Made by a program: the position numbers and the translations under genes. From contig NZ_FXTK01000023.1 in assembly GCF_900182695.1 (NCBI RefSeq), forward strand, positions 1 to 54,926: 54,926 bases of DNA, read 5' to 3'. The notes under the pieces are model-generated. The model was not told the DNA's origin. It worked only from the letters and a program-made list of their open reading frames with translations, and made no database searches. The DNA is from Paracoccus laeviglucosivorans (GTDB lineage Bacteria > Pseudomonadota > Alphaproteobacteria > Rhodobacterales > Rhodobacteraceae). Positions 46,744 through 54,926 of this stretch are shown here, piece by piece (within the stretch, counting starts at the first letter, position 1; the number at the start of each line of letters is the position of its first letter).

Positions 46744-47717
46744 CCACAGACCCGAATGTCGACAGCCCACGGACGGCGGTATCCAATCCGCCGATCCAGC
46801 CGATGAAGGCGAACCTTGGCGCGGGGGATGTGATGCGCGCCTCGGCCATGCCCGATCTTGCGCCGCCGGAACGCGAACTGACCCCTGTGGCCAAGCTGAT
46901 CGACGTGTCGAAATGCATCGGCTGCAAGGCCTGCCAGTCGGCCTGCGCCGAATGGAACGATACCGTCCCCGAGATCGAACATAACGTCGGCATGTATGAA
47001 AACCCGCATGACCTGACGCCCGACATGTTCACGCTGATGCGGTTCACCGAATACGACAACCCGGATACCGGCGAATTCGAATGGCTGATCCGCAAGGACG
47101 GCTGCATGCATTGCGCAGACCCCGGCTGCCTCAAGGCCTGCCCCGCCCCCGGCGCTATCGTGCAATACACGAACGGTATCGTGGACTTCATCCACGACAA
47201 CTGCATCGGTTGCGGCTATTGCGTGACCGGCTGTCCGTTCAACATCCCGCGCGTCAGCAAGGCCGACCACAAAAGCTATAAATGCACCCTGTGTTCGGAC
47301 CGGGTGGCCGTGGGTCAGGGTCCGGCCTGCGCCAAGGCCTGCCCGACGCAAGCCATCGTCTTCGGCACCAAGGAGGATATGCTGACCCATGCCGAGGCGC
47401 GGGTCGAGGATCTGAAATCCCGCGGCTATGACAATGCGGGCATCTATGACCCCGAAGGCGTCGGCGGCACGCATGTGTTTTACGTGCTGCACCATGCCGA
47501 CAAGCCCGCGCTGTATTCCAACCTGCCCGAGGCGCCCCGCATCTCGCCTGTGGTCGAGGGCTGGAAGGGCGCAACCAAGACCGTCGGTCTAGCAGCCATC
47601 GGTCTGGCGGCGGTCGGCTCGATCCTGCACGGGCTGCTGGGCCGCGCCAATCAGGTCAGCGCCGCCGAGGAGCATGAGGCCGAGGAACTGGTCGAACGCA
47701 GCGAAAGGGATGCATGA
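46740..47717 (+). CDS. fdoH: formate dehydrogenase beta subunit, four [4Fe-4S] clusters
   Basis: 325 aa. Four ferredoxin-type cysteine groups ([42 protein letters not shown]...CAKAC) form an electron wire from the alpha subunit to cytochrome b. A hydrophobic segment near the C-terminus ([21 protein letters not shown]) anchors it. It has no signal peptide and is expected to be carried through the Tat pathway with FdoG. Overlaps on both sides. Confidence 0.94.
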   Translation: MTTDPNVDSPRTAVSNPPIQPMKANLGAGDVMRASAMPDLAPPERELTPVAKLIDVSKCIGCKACQSACAEWNDTVPEIEHNVGMYENPHDLTPDMFTLMRFTEYDNPDTGEFEWLIRKDGCMHCADPGCLKACPAPGAIVQYTNGIVDFIHDNCIGCGYCVTGCPFNIPRVSKADHKSYKCTLCSDRVAVGQGPACAKACPTQAIVFGTKEDMLTHAEARVEDLKSRGYDNAGIYDPEGVGGTHVFYVLHHADKPALYSNLPEAPRISPVVEGWKGATKTVGLAAIGLAAVGSILHGLLGRANQVSAAEEHEAEELVERSERDA

Positions 47718-48403
47718 TGGCACGGCGCATCTATTCCCAGTCGGGCGACCATATCGAAACCACCGCCCCCGTCACGGTCAGCCGCTATCGCGGCTTCACC
47801 CGCGCGAACCATTGGGTCACGGCCGCCAGCCTGATCGTGTTGCTGCTGTCGGGTATGGCGCTGTTCCACCCCTCGCTTTATTTTCTGACCGCGCTGTTCG
47901 GCGGCGGGCAGGTCACGCGCTGGCTGCACCCCTTTGTGGGCATCCTGCTGTTTCTCAGCTTCCTGATCCTGTTCCTGCAACTGTGGCGGCTGAACCTGCC
48001 CCGCCCCGAAGATGCCACATGGGTCAGCCATATCGGCGATGTCGTGCGCGGCGAGGAAGAAAAGCTGCCCGAGCTTGGCAAGTATAATGCCGGGCAGAAA
48101 TTCATCTTCTGGGGCATGTCGGCGCTGATCGTGGTGCTGATCGGCTCGGGCGTGATGATCTGGGAACAGTATTTCCCGCAGCTCGTTTCGATCCCGGTGC
48201 GCCGGGTGGCCGTGCTGGTGCATTCGCTGGCGGCGGTGGCGATCATCCTGATCTTCATCCTGCATGTCTATGCCGCGATCTGGACGCGTGGCACGCTGCG
48301 GGCCATGACGCGTGGCACCGTGACCGGCGGCTGGGCATGGCGGCACCACCGCAAATGGCTGCGTGAACTGGCTGGACGCGAAAAGCGCGACCCGGCAGAA
48401 TAA
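47714..48403 (+). CDS. fdoI: formate dehydrogenase gamma subunit, cytochrome b556
   Basis: 229 aa with four transmembrane helices and haem-ligating histidines in RANHWVT, WLHPFVG, LVHSLAA and [10 protein letters not shown]. It passes electrons to the quinone pool. ATG 47714 overlaps the fdoH stop; a second ATG follows at once at 47717. Confidence 0.92.
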   Translation: MMARRIYSQSGDHIETTAPVTVSRYRGFTRANHWVTAASLIVLLLSGMALFHPSLYFLTALFGGGQVTRWLHPFVGILLFLSFLILFLQLWRLNLPRPEDATWVSHIGDVVRGEEEKLPELGKYNAGQKFIFWGMSALIVVLIGSGVMIWEQYFPQLVSIPVRRVAVLVHSLAAVAIILIFILHVYAAIWTRGTLRAMTRGTVTGGWAWRHHRKWLRELAGREKRDPAE

Positions 48404-48437
48404 TTGAAACAGGTGGCCGGTCCGGCCTGGGAATGCC

Positions 48438-49334
48438 ATGAATACCAAACCCGACCCCTCGATGATCGGTGGCGTGGCCAAGGTGCCTCTGGCCCGCCTG
48501 CCCGACCCGGTGGCACTGTTCACCACCCGAGCCGAGCGTTTCGGATTTCTGGCGCGGCACAATCCCAATCTTGCGGGCTATCTGCGCTTTCTGGGCGGCA
48601 TCGCCCGCGCGCAGGCTGCGGTCGCAGGCAGTCTGCCCGAACCGCCCGCGCCCGAAGGGATCGAGCTTGCCCGCGCGAACCATATGCCGCCCTTGGATCG
48701 CAACCGGATGCATGCCGGTCTTTCCGCCGCGCTGGATGCGCTAATCGGCGAATTGACCGCGCTGGATATGCCCGCCCCCGCGCGATTGGCGCTGGATGCG
48801 CTGCGCGATGCCGGACCTGCCGATCGCGACTGGGTGCTGACCAATGTGCTGACCGACAGGATTCCCGAAGACAGCGTGGCCCCGCATCTTTTCGCCGCCG
48901 CTGCGCTTCAGGTCCATGCGGCGATGTTGGCTGCGATGCTTCACGTGGAACAACTGGTTGCGATCCGCACCGGAACCTGCCCCGCATGTGGGGGCAGGCC
49001 CGCCGTCAGCCTTGTGACCGAAAACATCGGGGCCGAGGGTGCGCGCTACTGCGCCTGCGCCACGTGTCAGACGCTTTGGAACGAAGTTCGCGTGAAATGC
49101 ACCAGCTGCGGATCGACCAAGGGCATCACCTATCGCTCGGTCGAGACCGAAGACGCGACCGTCAAAGCCGAGTGCTGTCGCGAATGCGGCCATTGGGTCA
49201 AGATCATGTATCAGAACAAGAACCCCACGCTTGAGGCGATGGCCGATGACGTGGCCAGCCTTGGTCTGGATCTGATGATGCGCGACACGGAATGGGTACG
49301 CGGCGGGTTCAACCCTTTTCTGGTGGGGTATTGA
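48438..49334 (+). CDS. fdhE: formate dehydrogenase accessory protein FdhE
   Basis: 298-aa cytoplasmic protein needed to mature FDH-N/O type enzymes. It has rubredoxin-like CxxC pairs in its C-terminal half: CPACGG, CACATC, CTSCGS and CCREC. The ribosome binding site is weak; the preceding gap is 34 bp. Its stop overlaps the selA start (TGATG). Confidence 0.93.
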   Translation: MNTKPDPSMIGGVAKVPLARLPDPVALFTTRAERFGFLARHNPNLAGYLRFLGGIARAQAAVAGSLPEPPAPEGIELARANHMPPLDRNRMHAGLSAALDALIGELTALDMPAPARLALDALRDAGPADRDWVLTNVLTDRIPEDSVAPHLFAAAALQVHAAMLAAMLHVEQLVAIRTGTCPACGGRPAVSLVTENIGAEGARYCACATCQTLWNEVRVKCTSCGSTKGITYRSVETEDATVKAECCRECGHWVKIMYQNKNPTLEAMADDVASLGLDLMMRDTEWVRGGFNPFLVGY

Positions 49335-50665
49335 TGGACCTGCGCGCCCTGCCCTCGGTTGATCGTCTGCTGGCGGATGCGGCCCCGCTGATCGACGGGC
49401 ATGGCCGCGCCACCGTCACCGATGCGCTGCGGGCGGAACTGGCGCGTATCCGCAATGATCGGCCCGATCCGCTGCCGGATACCGCAGCTATCCTGACCGC
49501 CGCCGCCGCCGCCCTGACGGCGCAGGCGCAATCCAATCTGCGCCCGGTCCTGAACCTGACCGGGACCGTCCTGCACACCAATCTGGGTCGCGCGCTTTTG
49601 GCCGATGCCGCCATCGATGCCGCAACCGCTGCAATGCGCGCGCCCGCCGCGCTGGAATTCGATCTTGATACCGGCGGGCGCGGCGAACGCGACAGCCATC
49701 TGCGCGCCCTGCTGTGCGAATTGACCGGGGCCGAGGATGCCACCGTCGTCAACAACAATGCCGCCGCCGTGCTGATCGTGCTGAACACGCTGGCGCTGGG
49801 GCGCGAGGTCGTGGTGTCGCGTGGCGAGCTGATCGAAATCGGCGGTGCTTTTCGGATGCCCGCGATCATGGAGCAGGCGGGCTGCAAACTGCGCGAGGTC
49901 GGCACGACGAACCGCACCCATACCAAGGACTACCGTGACGCGATCGGCCCCGATACCGGCCTGCTGATGAAGGTGCATACCTCGAATTACCGGATCGAGG
50001 GCTTCACCAAGGAAGTTCTTGCCCCCGAACTGGCCGAAATCGCGCATCAGGTCGGGCTGCCCTTGGTCAACGATCTTGGCTCGGGGACGCTGGTCGATCT
50101 GCGCCGCTGGGGTCTTGCGCCCGAACCCACGGTGGCCGACGCGGTGGCCGAGGGCGCGGATGTCGTCACCTTTTCGGGCGACAAGCTGCTGGGCGGGCCG
50201 CAGGCAGGTTTCATCGTCGGGCGGCGTGACATCATCGCGCGGATCAACAGGAACCCGCTGAAACGCGCCCTGCGTCTGGACAAGATGCGCATCGCCGCGA
50301 CCGAGGCGACGCTGCGCCTTTACCGCGACCCCGACCGTCTGGCCGAGCGCCTGCCAACCCTGCGCATGTTGTCCCGTCCCGAGGCTGAGATCCGCGCGCA
50401 GGCCGAGCGCCTTGCCCCGCAGGTGGCGGCGGCGCTTGGCTGTCAGGTGCGCGTCACCCCTTGCCAAAGTCAGATCGGCTCGGGTGCATTGCCAACCAAG
50501 ACGATCCCCAGCGCCGCCCTTGCCCTGACCCCCGACCCCGAAGGGCTGGCCGCCCACCTGCGTGTCCTGCAAACCCCGATTATCGGGCGCATCCATGACG
50601 GCGCGTTGATCCTAGACCTGCGTTGCCTGACCGACGACGCAGCGCTGCTTGACGCGCTGACATGA
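49334..50665 (+). CDS. selA: L-seryl-tRNA(Sec) selenium transferase SelA
   Basis: PLP enzyme converting seryl-tRNA(Sec) to selenocysteyl-tRNA(Sec) with selenophosphate. 443 aa (E. coli 463). The PLP lysine is Lys284 in [16 protein letters not shown] 49334 begins [13 protein letters not shown]; the longer frame to 49292 is inside fdhE. It overlaps selB by 4 bases. Confidence 0.95.
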   Translation: MDLRALPSVDRLLADAAPLIDGHGRATVTDALRAELARIRNDRPDPLPDTAAILTAAAAALTAQAQSNLRPVLNLTGTVLHTNLGRALLADAAIDAATAAMRAPAALEFDLDTGGRGERDSHLRALLCELTGAEDATVVNNNAAAVLIVLNTLALGREVVVSRGELIEIGGAFRMPAIMEQAGCKLREVGTTNRTHTKDYRDAIGPDTGLLMKVHTSNYRIEGFTKEVLAPELAEIAHQVGLPLVNDLGSGTLVDLRRWGLAPEPTVADAVAEGADVVTFSGDKLLGGPQAGFIVGRRDIIARINRNPLKRALRLDKMRIAATEATLRLYRDPDRLAERLPTLRMLSRPEAEIRAQAERLAPQVAAALGCQVRVTPCQSQIGSGALPTKTIPSAALALTPDPEGLAAHLRVLQTPIIGRIHDGALILDLRCLTDDAALLDALT

Positions 50666-52539
50666 TCGTCGGCACGGCGGGCCATATCGATCACGGCAAG
50701 ACCGCGCTGGTCAAAGCCCTGACCGGCATCGACGCCGACCGTCTGGCCGAAGAAAAGGCACGTGGCATCACCATCGACCTTGGTTTTGCCTATGCCGACC
50801 TGGGTGCGGACGCGATCACCGGTTTCATCGACGTGCCGGGGCACGAGAAATTCGTCCATACCATGCTGGCCGGCGCGGGCGGCATCGATCTGGCGCTGCT
50901 GGTCATCGCCGCCGATGACGGCATCATGCCGCAAACGCGCGAACATCTGGCGATCCTTGACCTGCTGGGCATCAACCGCGGCATCGTCGCACTGACCAAG
51001 GCCGACCTTGCCGATGATGATGATCGGATTGCGCGACTGACGGTGGAAATCGACGATCTGCTGACGGGGACGACGCTGGCGGGCAGCCCCGTCATCCCGG
51101 TCTCGGCCCTGACCGGCGCAGGTGTGGACATACTGCGCAAGACCTTGGCTCAACAGGAAACCATGACGCTGGCCCGTGCAACCGATCACCGCTTTCGCAT
51201 GGCCATCGACCGCAGCTTCACCATTTCCGGCGCGGGAACGATCGTCACCGGCACCGTGCTGTCGGGCCGTGTTACGGTGGGCGATCAGATTGCCATCAGC
51301 CCCTTGGGCCTGTCCGCTAGGGTGCGGGGCATCCATGCGCAAAACCGCAAGGCCGATGCCGGGTTGGCGGGGCAGCGTTGTGCCCTGAACCTGACCGGCC
51401 CCGCACATCACGACATCCGTCGCGGCGATGTGGCGCTGGACCCGGTGCTGCACGCGCCGACCCAGCGTATCGACGTGATGCTGCGCGTCCTGCCATCCGA
51501 GCCGAAGTCGCTGACGACATGGTTCCCTGCCCGCCTGCATCTGGGTGCCGCCGAAGTCGGTGCGCGGATCGTGCCGTTGCAGGGGCCGCTGCAACCCGGC
51601 GACAATGCCTTGGCGCAGATCGTGCTGGACCGCCCCGTCGCCGCGACCGCCGGGGAACGCTTCATCCTGCGAGACGTGTCGGCCCGCAGGACCATCGGCG
51701 GCGGTCACCTGATCGACCTGCGCCCGCCCGCCCGCCGCCGCGCCCGGCCCGAGCGACTGGCGATCCTGCACGCCATGCATTCTTTGCCTGTGTTGGCGAA
51801 CCTGACGCTGGTGGATTTGGAAGCCTATGCCCGTGACCATGCGCGGGCAGCGCTGGATACAAGCGAAATCGCCTTGATCCCCGGAACACGTCAGGCGCTT
51901 GCTCCGGCCCGCCTCGACGCCTTGCGCCAGCGGATGCAGGACGAACTGGCAGCGTTCCATCTGGAATACCCCGATCTGCAAGGCATGGGCCGTGAACGCC
52001 TGCGCCTGATCCTGACGCCGCGCATCCCGAAAACCGATTTCACCGCCTTTATCCGGGCCGAAGCTGCGGTCCAGCGTATTGCACTGGACGGTGCCTTCGT
52101 CCGCCTGCCCGGTCACCTGCCCCGCCTGTCCGACGCGGATGAGGCGCTGCTGGCGCAGATCATGCCGCAGCTTGGCGGCGAAACGCGTTTCCGTCCGCCA
52201 CGTGTGCGCGATTTCGCAGGAAGTCTGAACGCGGATGAGCCTGAAATCCGCCGTATCCTGCGCATGGCTGCGCGACAGGGCCGCGTCGATCAGATTGCAC
52301 ATGACCATTTCTTTGCCCGCGCCACCACGGTCGAAATGATCACGATCCTTTGCAACCTTCCCGTGGATGACGGCTGGTTCACCGCCCCTGCCTTTCGCGA
52401 CTGCATGCAGAACGGGCGCAAGGTGGCGATCCAGATTCTCGACTTTTTCGACAGGCTCGGTCTAACCTTGCGTCGCGGCGATCTGCGGCGCATCAATCCA
52501 CACCGTATCGACATGTTCACACCGGACAGGTCGGACTGA
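50662..52539 (+). CDS. selB: selenocysteine-specific elongation factor SelB
   Basis: 625 aa (E. coli 614). N-terminal EF-Tu-like G domain with [22 protein letters not shown] and TKADL, then beta-barrel domains and a C-terminal series of winged helices that bind the SECIS hairpin. It delivers Sec-tRNA to the UGA at 44257. Eight bases separate its stop from the tRNA-Sec gene. Confidence 0.96.
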   Translation: MIVGTAGHIDHGKTALVKALTGIDADRLAEEKARGITIDLGFAYADLGADAITGFIDVPGHEKFVHTMLAGAGGIDLALLVIAADDGIMPQTREHLAILDLLGINRGIVALTKADLADDDDRIARLTVEIDDLLTGTTLAGSPVIPVSALTGAGVDILRKTLAQQETMTLARATDHRFRMAIDRSFTISGAGTIVTGTVLSGRVTVGDQIAISPLGLSARVRGIHAQNRKADAGLAGQRCALNLTGPAHHDIRRGDVALDPVLHAPTQRIDVMLRVLPSEPKSLTTWFPARLHLGAAEVGARIVPLQGPLQPGDNALAQIVLDRPVAATAGERFILRDVSARRTIGGGHLIDLRPPARRRARPERLAILHAMHSLPVLANLTLVDLEAYARDHARAALDTSEIALIPGTRQALAPARLDALRQRMQDELAAFHLEYPDLQGMGRERLRLILTPRIPKTDFTAFIRAEAAVQRIALDGAFVRLPGHLPRLSDADEALLAQIMPQLGGETRFRPPRVRDFAGSLNADEPEIRRILRMAARQGRVDQIAHDHFFARATTVEMITILCNLPVDDGWFTAPAFRDCMQNGRKVAIQILDFFDRLGLTLRRGDLRRINPHRIDMFTPDRSD

Positions 52540-52546
52540 AGGAATT

Positions 52547-52642
52547 GGAAGGGAATCGTCCCCGGTGGGGCGGCCGGACTTCAAATCCGGTTGAGGCAGC
52601 GAGCCTGTCTCGGGTGGGTTCGACTCCCATTCCCCTCCGCCA
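52547..52642 (+). tRNA. selC: selenocysteine tRNA (anticodon TCA)
   Basis: 96 bases including encoded CCA. Acceptor GGAAGGGA pairs with TCCCCTCC as an 8-bp stem (with one A-C mismatch at the fourth pair), D arm 6 bp, anticodon stem CCGGA/TCCGG with loop CTTCAAA (anticodon 52581-52583), a 7-bp variable arm GAGGCAG/CTGTCTC, T loop TTCGACT, discriminator G. All features are diagnostic of bacterial tRNA-Sec. Confidence 0.96.
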
Positions 52643-52656
52643 ATAAAGGGATAGTG

Positions 52657-53712
52657 ATGCAACGTATGACGCTAGGAAGCAGCGGTGTCGCGGTCAGCGC
52701 GGTATCGTTGGGAACCATGACATTTGGCAACCAAACCGATCTGGCCGACGCACAGATGCAGATGGACATGGCGCTGGATGCGGGGATCACGTTTCTTGAT
52801 ACCGCGGAAATGTATCCTGTAAATCCCGTGCGCCGCGAAACCGTTGGCCGCAGCGAGGAAATCATCGGCGAATGGCTGGCCAGCCGCGGCAATCGCGACC
52901 GGGTCGAGATCGCGACCAAGGTTTCGGGCCCCAGCGACAAGGTGCGGCGCGAGGGGTTCAATGGCGCGATCATCCGCCAGACCATCGACGCCTCGCTGAA
53001 GCGGCTGCAAACGGACCATATCGACATCTATCAGCTGCACTGGCCGGTGCGCGGCAGCTATTGCTTTCGGCAGAACTGGCGCTACGACCCCTCGAAGCAG
53101 GATCGCCAGGCTACGCTGGACCACATGGCCGATGTGCTTGGCGCAATCGCCGAGGCGCAGAAGGCTGGCAAGATCCGGGCCTTCGGCCTGTCGAACGAAT
53201 CCGCCTGGGGCACGGCCCGCTGGATCGACGTGGCCGAACGCATCGGGGCGCCCCGCGTCGCGACCATCCAGAACGAATATTCATTGCTGGCAAGGCTTTA
53301 TGATACCGATCTGGCCGAAACCGCGGTGAACGAGGACGTGACGCTTCTGGCCTATTCCTGCCTTGCAGCGGGTCTGCTGACCGGGAAATACGTGGGTGGC
53401 ACCCCGCCCGAAGGCAGCCGCGCCGCCGTCGATCTGGCGACCGGCGGCCCCGGCGATCTGGGCGGCCGCCGCAGCAAACGCGCACCCGATGCGGTCGCGG
53501 CCTATCACGCGCTGGCCGGGCAGTTGGGGCTTGATCCGATCCATATGGCGATTGCCTTCACCCGGCAGCGGCCCTTCAAGTCGATCCCGATCATCGGCGC
53601 GACCTCGCGCGAACAGCTGGCCCACCTGATCGCCGGCATCGACCTGGTCCTGTCAGACGACGCGCTGCGCGAGATCGACCATGTGAACAAGGACCACCCG
53701 CTGCCCTTCTAA
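52657..53712 (+). CDS. aldo/keto reductase, Tas-like
   Basis: 351 aa TIM barrel. The catalytic tetrad is Asp48, Tyr53, Lys88 and His128 (FLDTAEMYP, EIATKVSG, YQLHWP). The N-terminal MTLGSSGVAVSAVSLGTMTFG and the total length are those of Tas-like NADPH-dependent reductases; substrate unknown. It starts 14 bases after tRNA-Sec and may be read from the same transcript. Confidence 0.88.
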   Translation: MQRMTLGSSGVAVSAVSLGTMTFGNQTDLADAQMQMDMALDAGITFLDTAEMYPVNPVRRETVGRSEEIIGEWLASRGNRDRVEIATKVSGPSDKVRREGFNGAIIRQTIDASLKRLQTDHIDIYQLHWPVRGSYCFRQNWRYDPSKQDRQATLDHMADVLGAIAEAQKAGKIRAFGLSNESAWGTARWIDVAERIGAPRVATIQNEYSLLARLYDTDLAETAVNEDVTLLAYSCLAAGLLTGKYVGGTPPEGSRAAVDLATGGPGDLGGRRSKRAPDAVAAYHALAGQLGLDPIHMAIAFTRQRPFKSIPIIGATSREQLAHLIAGIDLVLSDDALREIDHVNKDHPLPF

Positions 53713-53778
53713 CGCCACGGCACCATTGGCAGCGGGCCGCCCGCCGGGCAACCTGCTGCCAAACCACCGGAGGATCCC

Positions 53779-54735
53779 ATGCTACCGCCCATCCTTGCCA
53801 ATCTGCGCATTCCCGTCGTCGCCTCGCCCATGTTCATCGTCTCGGGGCCGGATCTGGTGATCGCGCAATGCAAGGCCGGGATCGTCGGCAGTTTCCCGGC
53901 GCTGAACGCCCGCGAAAAAGATGGTGAGCCGCCCTTGCTGGATGCATGGCTGACCCGCATCGCCGAGGAACTGGACCGCCACAACCAGTCCAATCCCGAC
54001 CATCCCGCAGCACCCTTCGCGGTGAACCAGATCGTGCATCGCAGCAATGCGCGGCTGGAACGCGACATCGAGATCTGCCACCGCCACAAGGTGCCGATCT
54101 GGATCACCAGCCTTGGCGCCCGCCCCGAGGTGAACGCGGCAGCCCATGATTGCGGCGGCATCGCGCTGCATGACATCATCAACAACACCTTTGCCCGGAA
54201 GGCCATCGACAAGGGCGCAGACGGGCTGATCGCGGTGGCGGCGGGCGCGGGCGGCCATGCCGGGCCGCAATCGCCATTTGCGCTGATCCAGGAAATCCGC
54301 GCATGGTTCGATGGGCCTTTGCTGCTGTCGGGTGCGATCGCGACGGGGCGCGCGGTGCTGGCGGCTCAGGTGATGGGGGCGGATCTGGCCTATATCGGCA
54401 GTCCGTTCATTGCCACGTCCGAGGCGAATGCCGTCAATGATTACAAGCAGATGATCGTGTCGTCAGGGGCCGAGGACATCGTGAATTCGAACCTGTTCAC
54501 CGGCATTCACGGCAATTACCTTGCGCCTTCGATCCGCAACGCCGGGCTGGACCCCACGGGTCTGGAAACCTCGGACCCGTCGGCCATGAACTTCAATTCG
54601 GCAAAGGCTTGGAGCCAGATCTGGGGGGCGGGCCAAGGGATCGGCGCGGTGTATGACGTGCAGCCAGCGGCGGCTATGATCGACCGGCTGGCTGCGGAAT
54701 ATGCGCAGGCGAAACAGGCGGTGGCCGCGCTTTAG
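53779..54735 (+). CDS. nitronate monooxygenase (2-nitropropane dioxygenase family)
   Basis: 318 aa FMN-dependent TIM-barrel protein. It opens LRIPVVASPMFIVSGPDLVIAQCKAG, and shows the FMN phosphate motif GAGGHAGPQSPFALIQEI. Related members also include enoyl reductases, so the name is by family. AGGATCCC lies before ATG 53779. Its stop overlaps the stop of glpD on the other strand. Confidence 0.87.
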   Translation: MLPPILANLRIPVVASPMFIVSGPDLVIAQCKAGIVGSFPALNAREKDGEPPLLDAWLTRIAEELDRHNQSNPDHPAAPFAVNQIVHRSNARLERDIEICHRHKVPIWITSLGARPEVNAAAHDCGGIALHDIINNTFARKAIDKGADGLIAVAAGAGGHAGPQSPFALIQEIRAWFDGPLLLSGAIATGRAVLAAQVMGADLAYIGSPFIATSEANAVNDYKQMIVSSGAEDIVNSNLFTGIHGNYLAPSIRNAGLDPTGLETSDPSAMNFNSAKAWSQIWGAGQGIGAVYDVQPAAAMIDRLAAEYAQAKQAVAAL

Positions 54736-54926
54736 GCCGCTTCGCGCCGCTGCGCCAGCCAGTCCTGCACCGCTTGGCGCTGTGCCACCGTCATCCTCAG
54801 GCCCAGCTTTGTTCTTCGCCACAGGACGTCTTCTGCGGTTGTTGCGAATTCGTGGGTTGTGAACCAGCGCAGCTCGGCCTCGGTCAGGCCGGCGCCGAAG
54901 TCGCGGCCAAGGTCGGTGGCGTCAGA
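54732..54926 (-). CDS. glpD: glycerol-3-phosphate dehydrogenase, C-terminal fragment (cut by window edge)
   Basis: 64 codons at the end of a minus-strand gene. The residues DLGRDFGAGLTEAELRWF and AEDVLWRRTKLGLRM are the conserved C-terminal signature of aerobic GlpD. The rest of the gene lies beyond the window. The TAA at 54734-54732 overlaps the TAG of the convergent nitronate monooxygenase gene. Confidence 0.8.
   Translation of the reverse strand, partial: SDATDLGRDFGAGLTEAELRWFTTHEFATTAEDVLWRRTKLGLRMTVAQRQAVQDWLAQRREAA

Noticed and set aside
50470..52308. 612-codon open frame antisense to selA and selB
   Set aside because: Low-complexity Gln/Arg-rich product typical of shadows in GC-rich genes; SelB is unambiguous.
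53728..53760. GGCAGC/GCTGCC repeat between the aldo/keto reductase and nitronate monooxygenase genes as a terminator
   Set aside because: No T-run, long imperfect loop, and both genes are on the same strand with a close ribosome binding site.
1..54926. CRISPR arrays, insertion sequences, integrases, other tRNA or rRNA genes
   Set aside because: No regular repeat arrays, transposase motifs or further RNA genes were seen on reading both strands.

Overview
The window looks like an alphaproteobacterial chromosome, most likely Paracoccus or a close Rhodobacteraceae relative (inference from gene order, GC-rich coding sequence and the combination of genes; no database search was possible). It spans the chromosomal origin region. 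From left to right: the first codons of an aldehyde dehydrogenase (minus strand), a UDP-sugar pair (ugd plus a UDP-glucuronate 4-epimerase-like gene), then a ten-gene thiamine operon (thiD-O-S-G-E-F-Y-tenA-Z-X) behind a clear TPP riboswitch. After a convergent terminator come an atypical Nramp-type transporter and mobA.

From about 11.3 to 26.8 kb lies a C1 oxidation island. It holds a lanthanide-type methanol dehydrogenase (xoxF) with cytochrome xoxG and xoxJ. Around these are accessory genes associated with PQQ-dependent dehydrogenases: an ABC exporter (ATPase and permease), a separate periplasmic binding protein, two YVTN beta-propellers, a cupredoxin-like acidic protein, a PepSY-like small protein, a CxxxCW rhodanese-like protein and a SRPBCC (MxaD-like) protein. 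The glutathione-dependent formaldehyde pathway (gfa, flhA, fghA) follows, with a ClpP-type peptidase and a GNAT acetyltransferase inserted between flhA and fghA.

From 27 to 40 kb is housekeeping DNA typical of an origin: hemW, RidA, rdgB, rph, hrcA-grpE, then parB-parA-rsmG-mnmG-mnmE-rho-hemJ. Two perfect 16-bp parS sites are embedded in the starts of rsmG and mnmG, and a non-coding AT-rich stretch with DnaA boxes (39549-39950) is a convincing oriC candidate.

From 41 to 52.7 kb is a demethylation and formate module. gbcAB-like Rieske oxygenase genes, whose reaction releases formaldehyde, sit beside a complete selenocysteine-dependent formate dehydrogenase locus: fdoG with an in-frame TGA (Sec200) and a SECIS hairpin, fdoH, fdoI, fdhE, selA, selB and the selenocysteine tRNA. 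selD and fdhD are not in the window. The right edge has an aldo/keto reductase, a nitronate monooxygenase and the C-terminus of glpD.

Read as a whole, methanol and methylated amines feed formaldehyde, the glutathione pathway turns it into formate, and a membrane-bound selenoprotein formate dehydrogenase passes the electrons to the quinone pool. mobA can supply its molybdenum cofactor.
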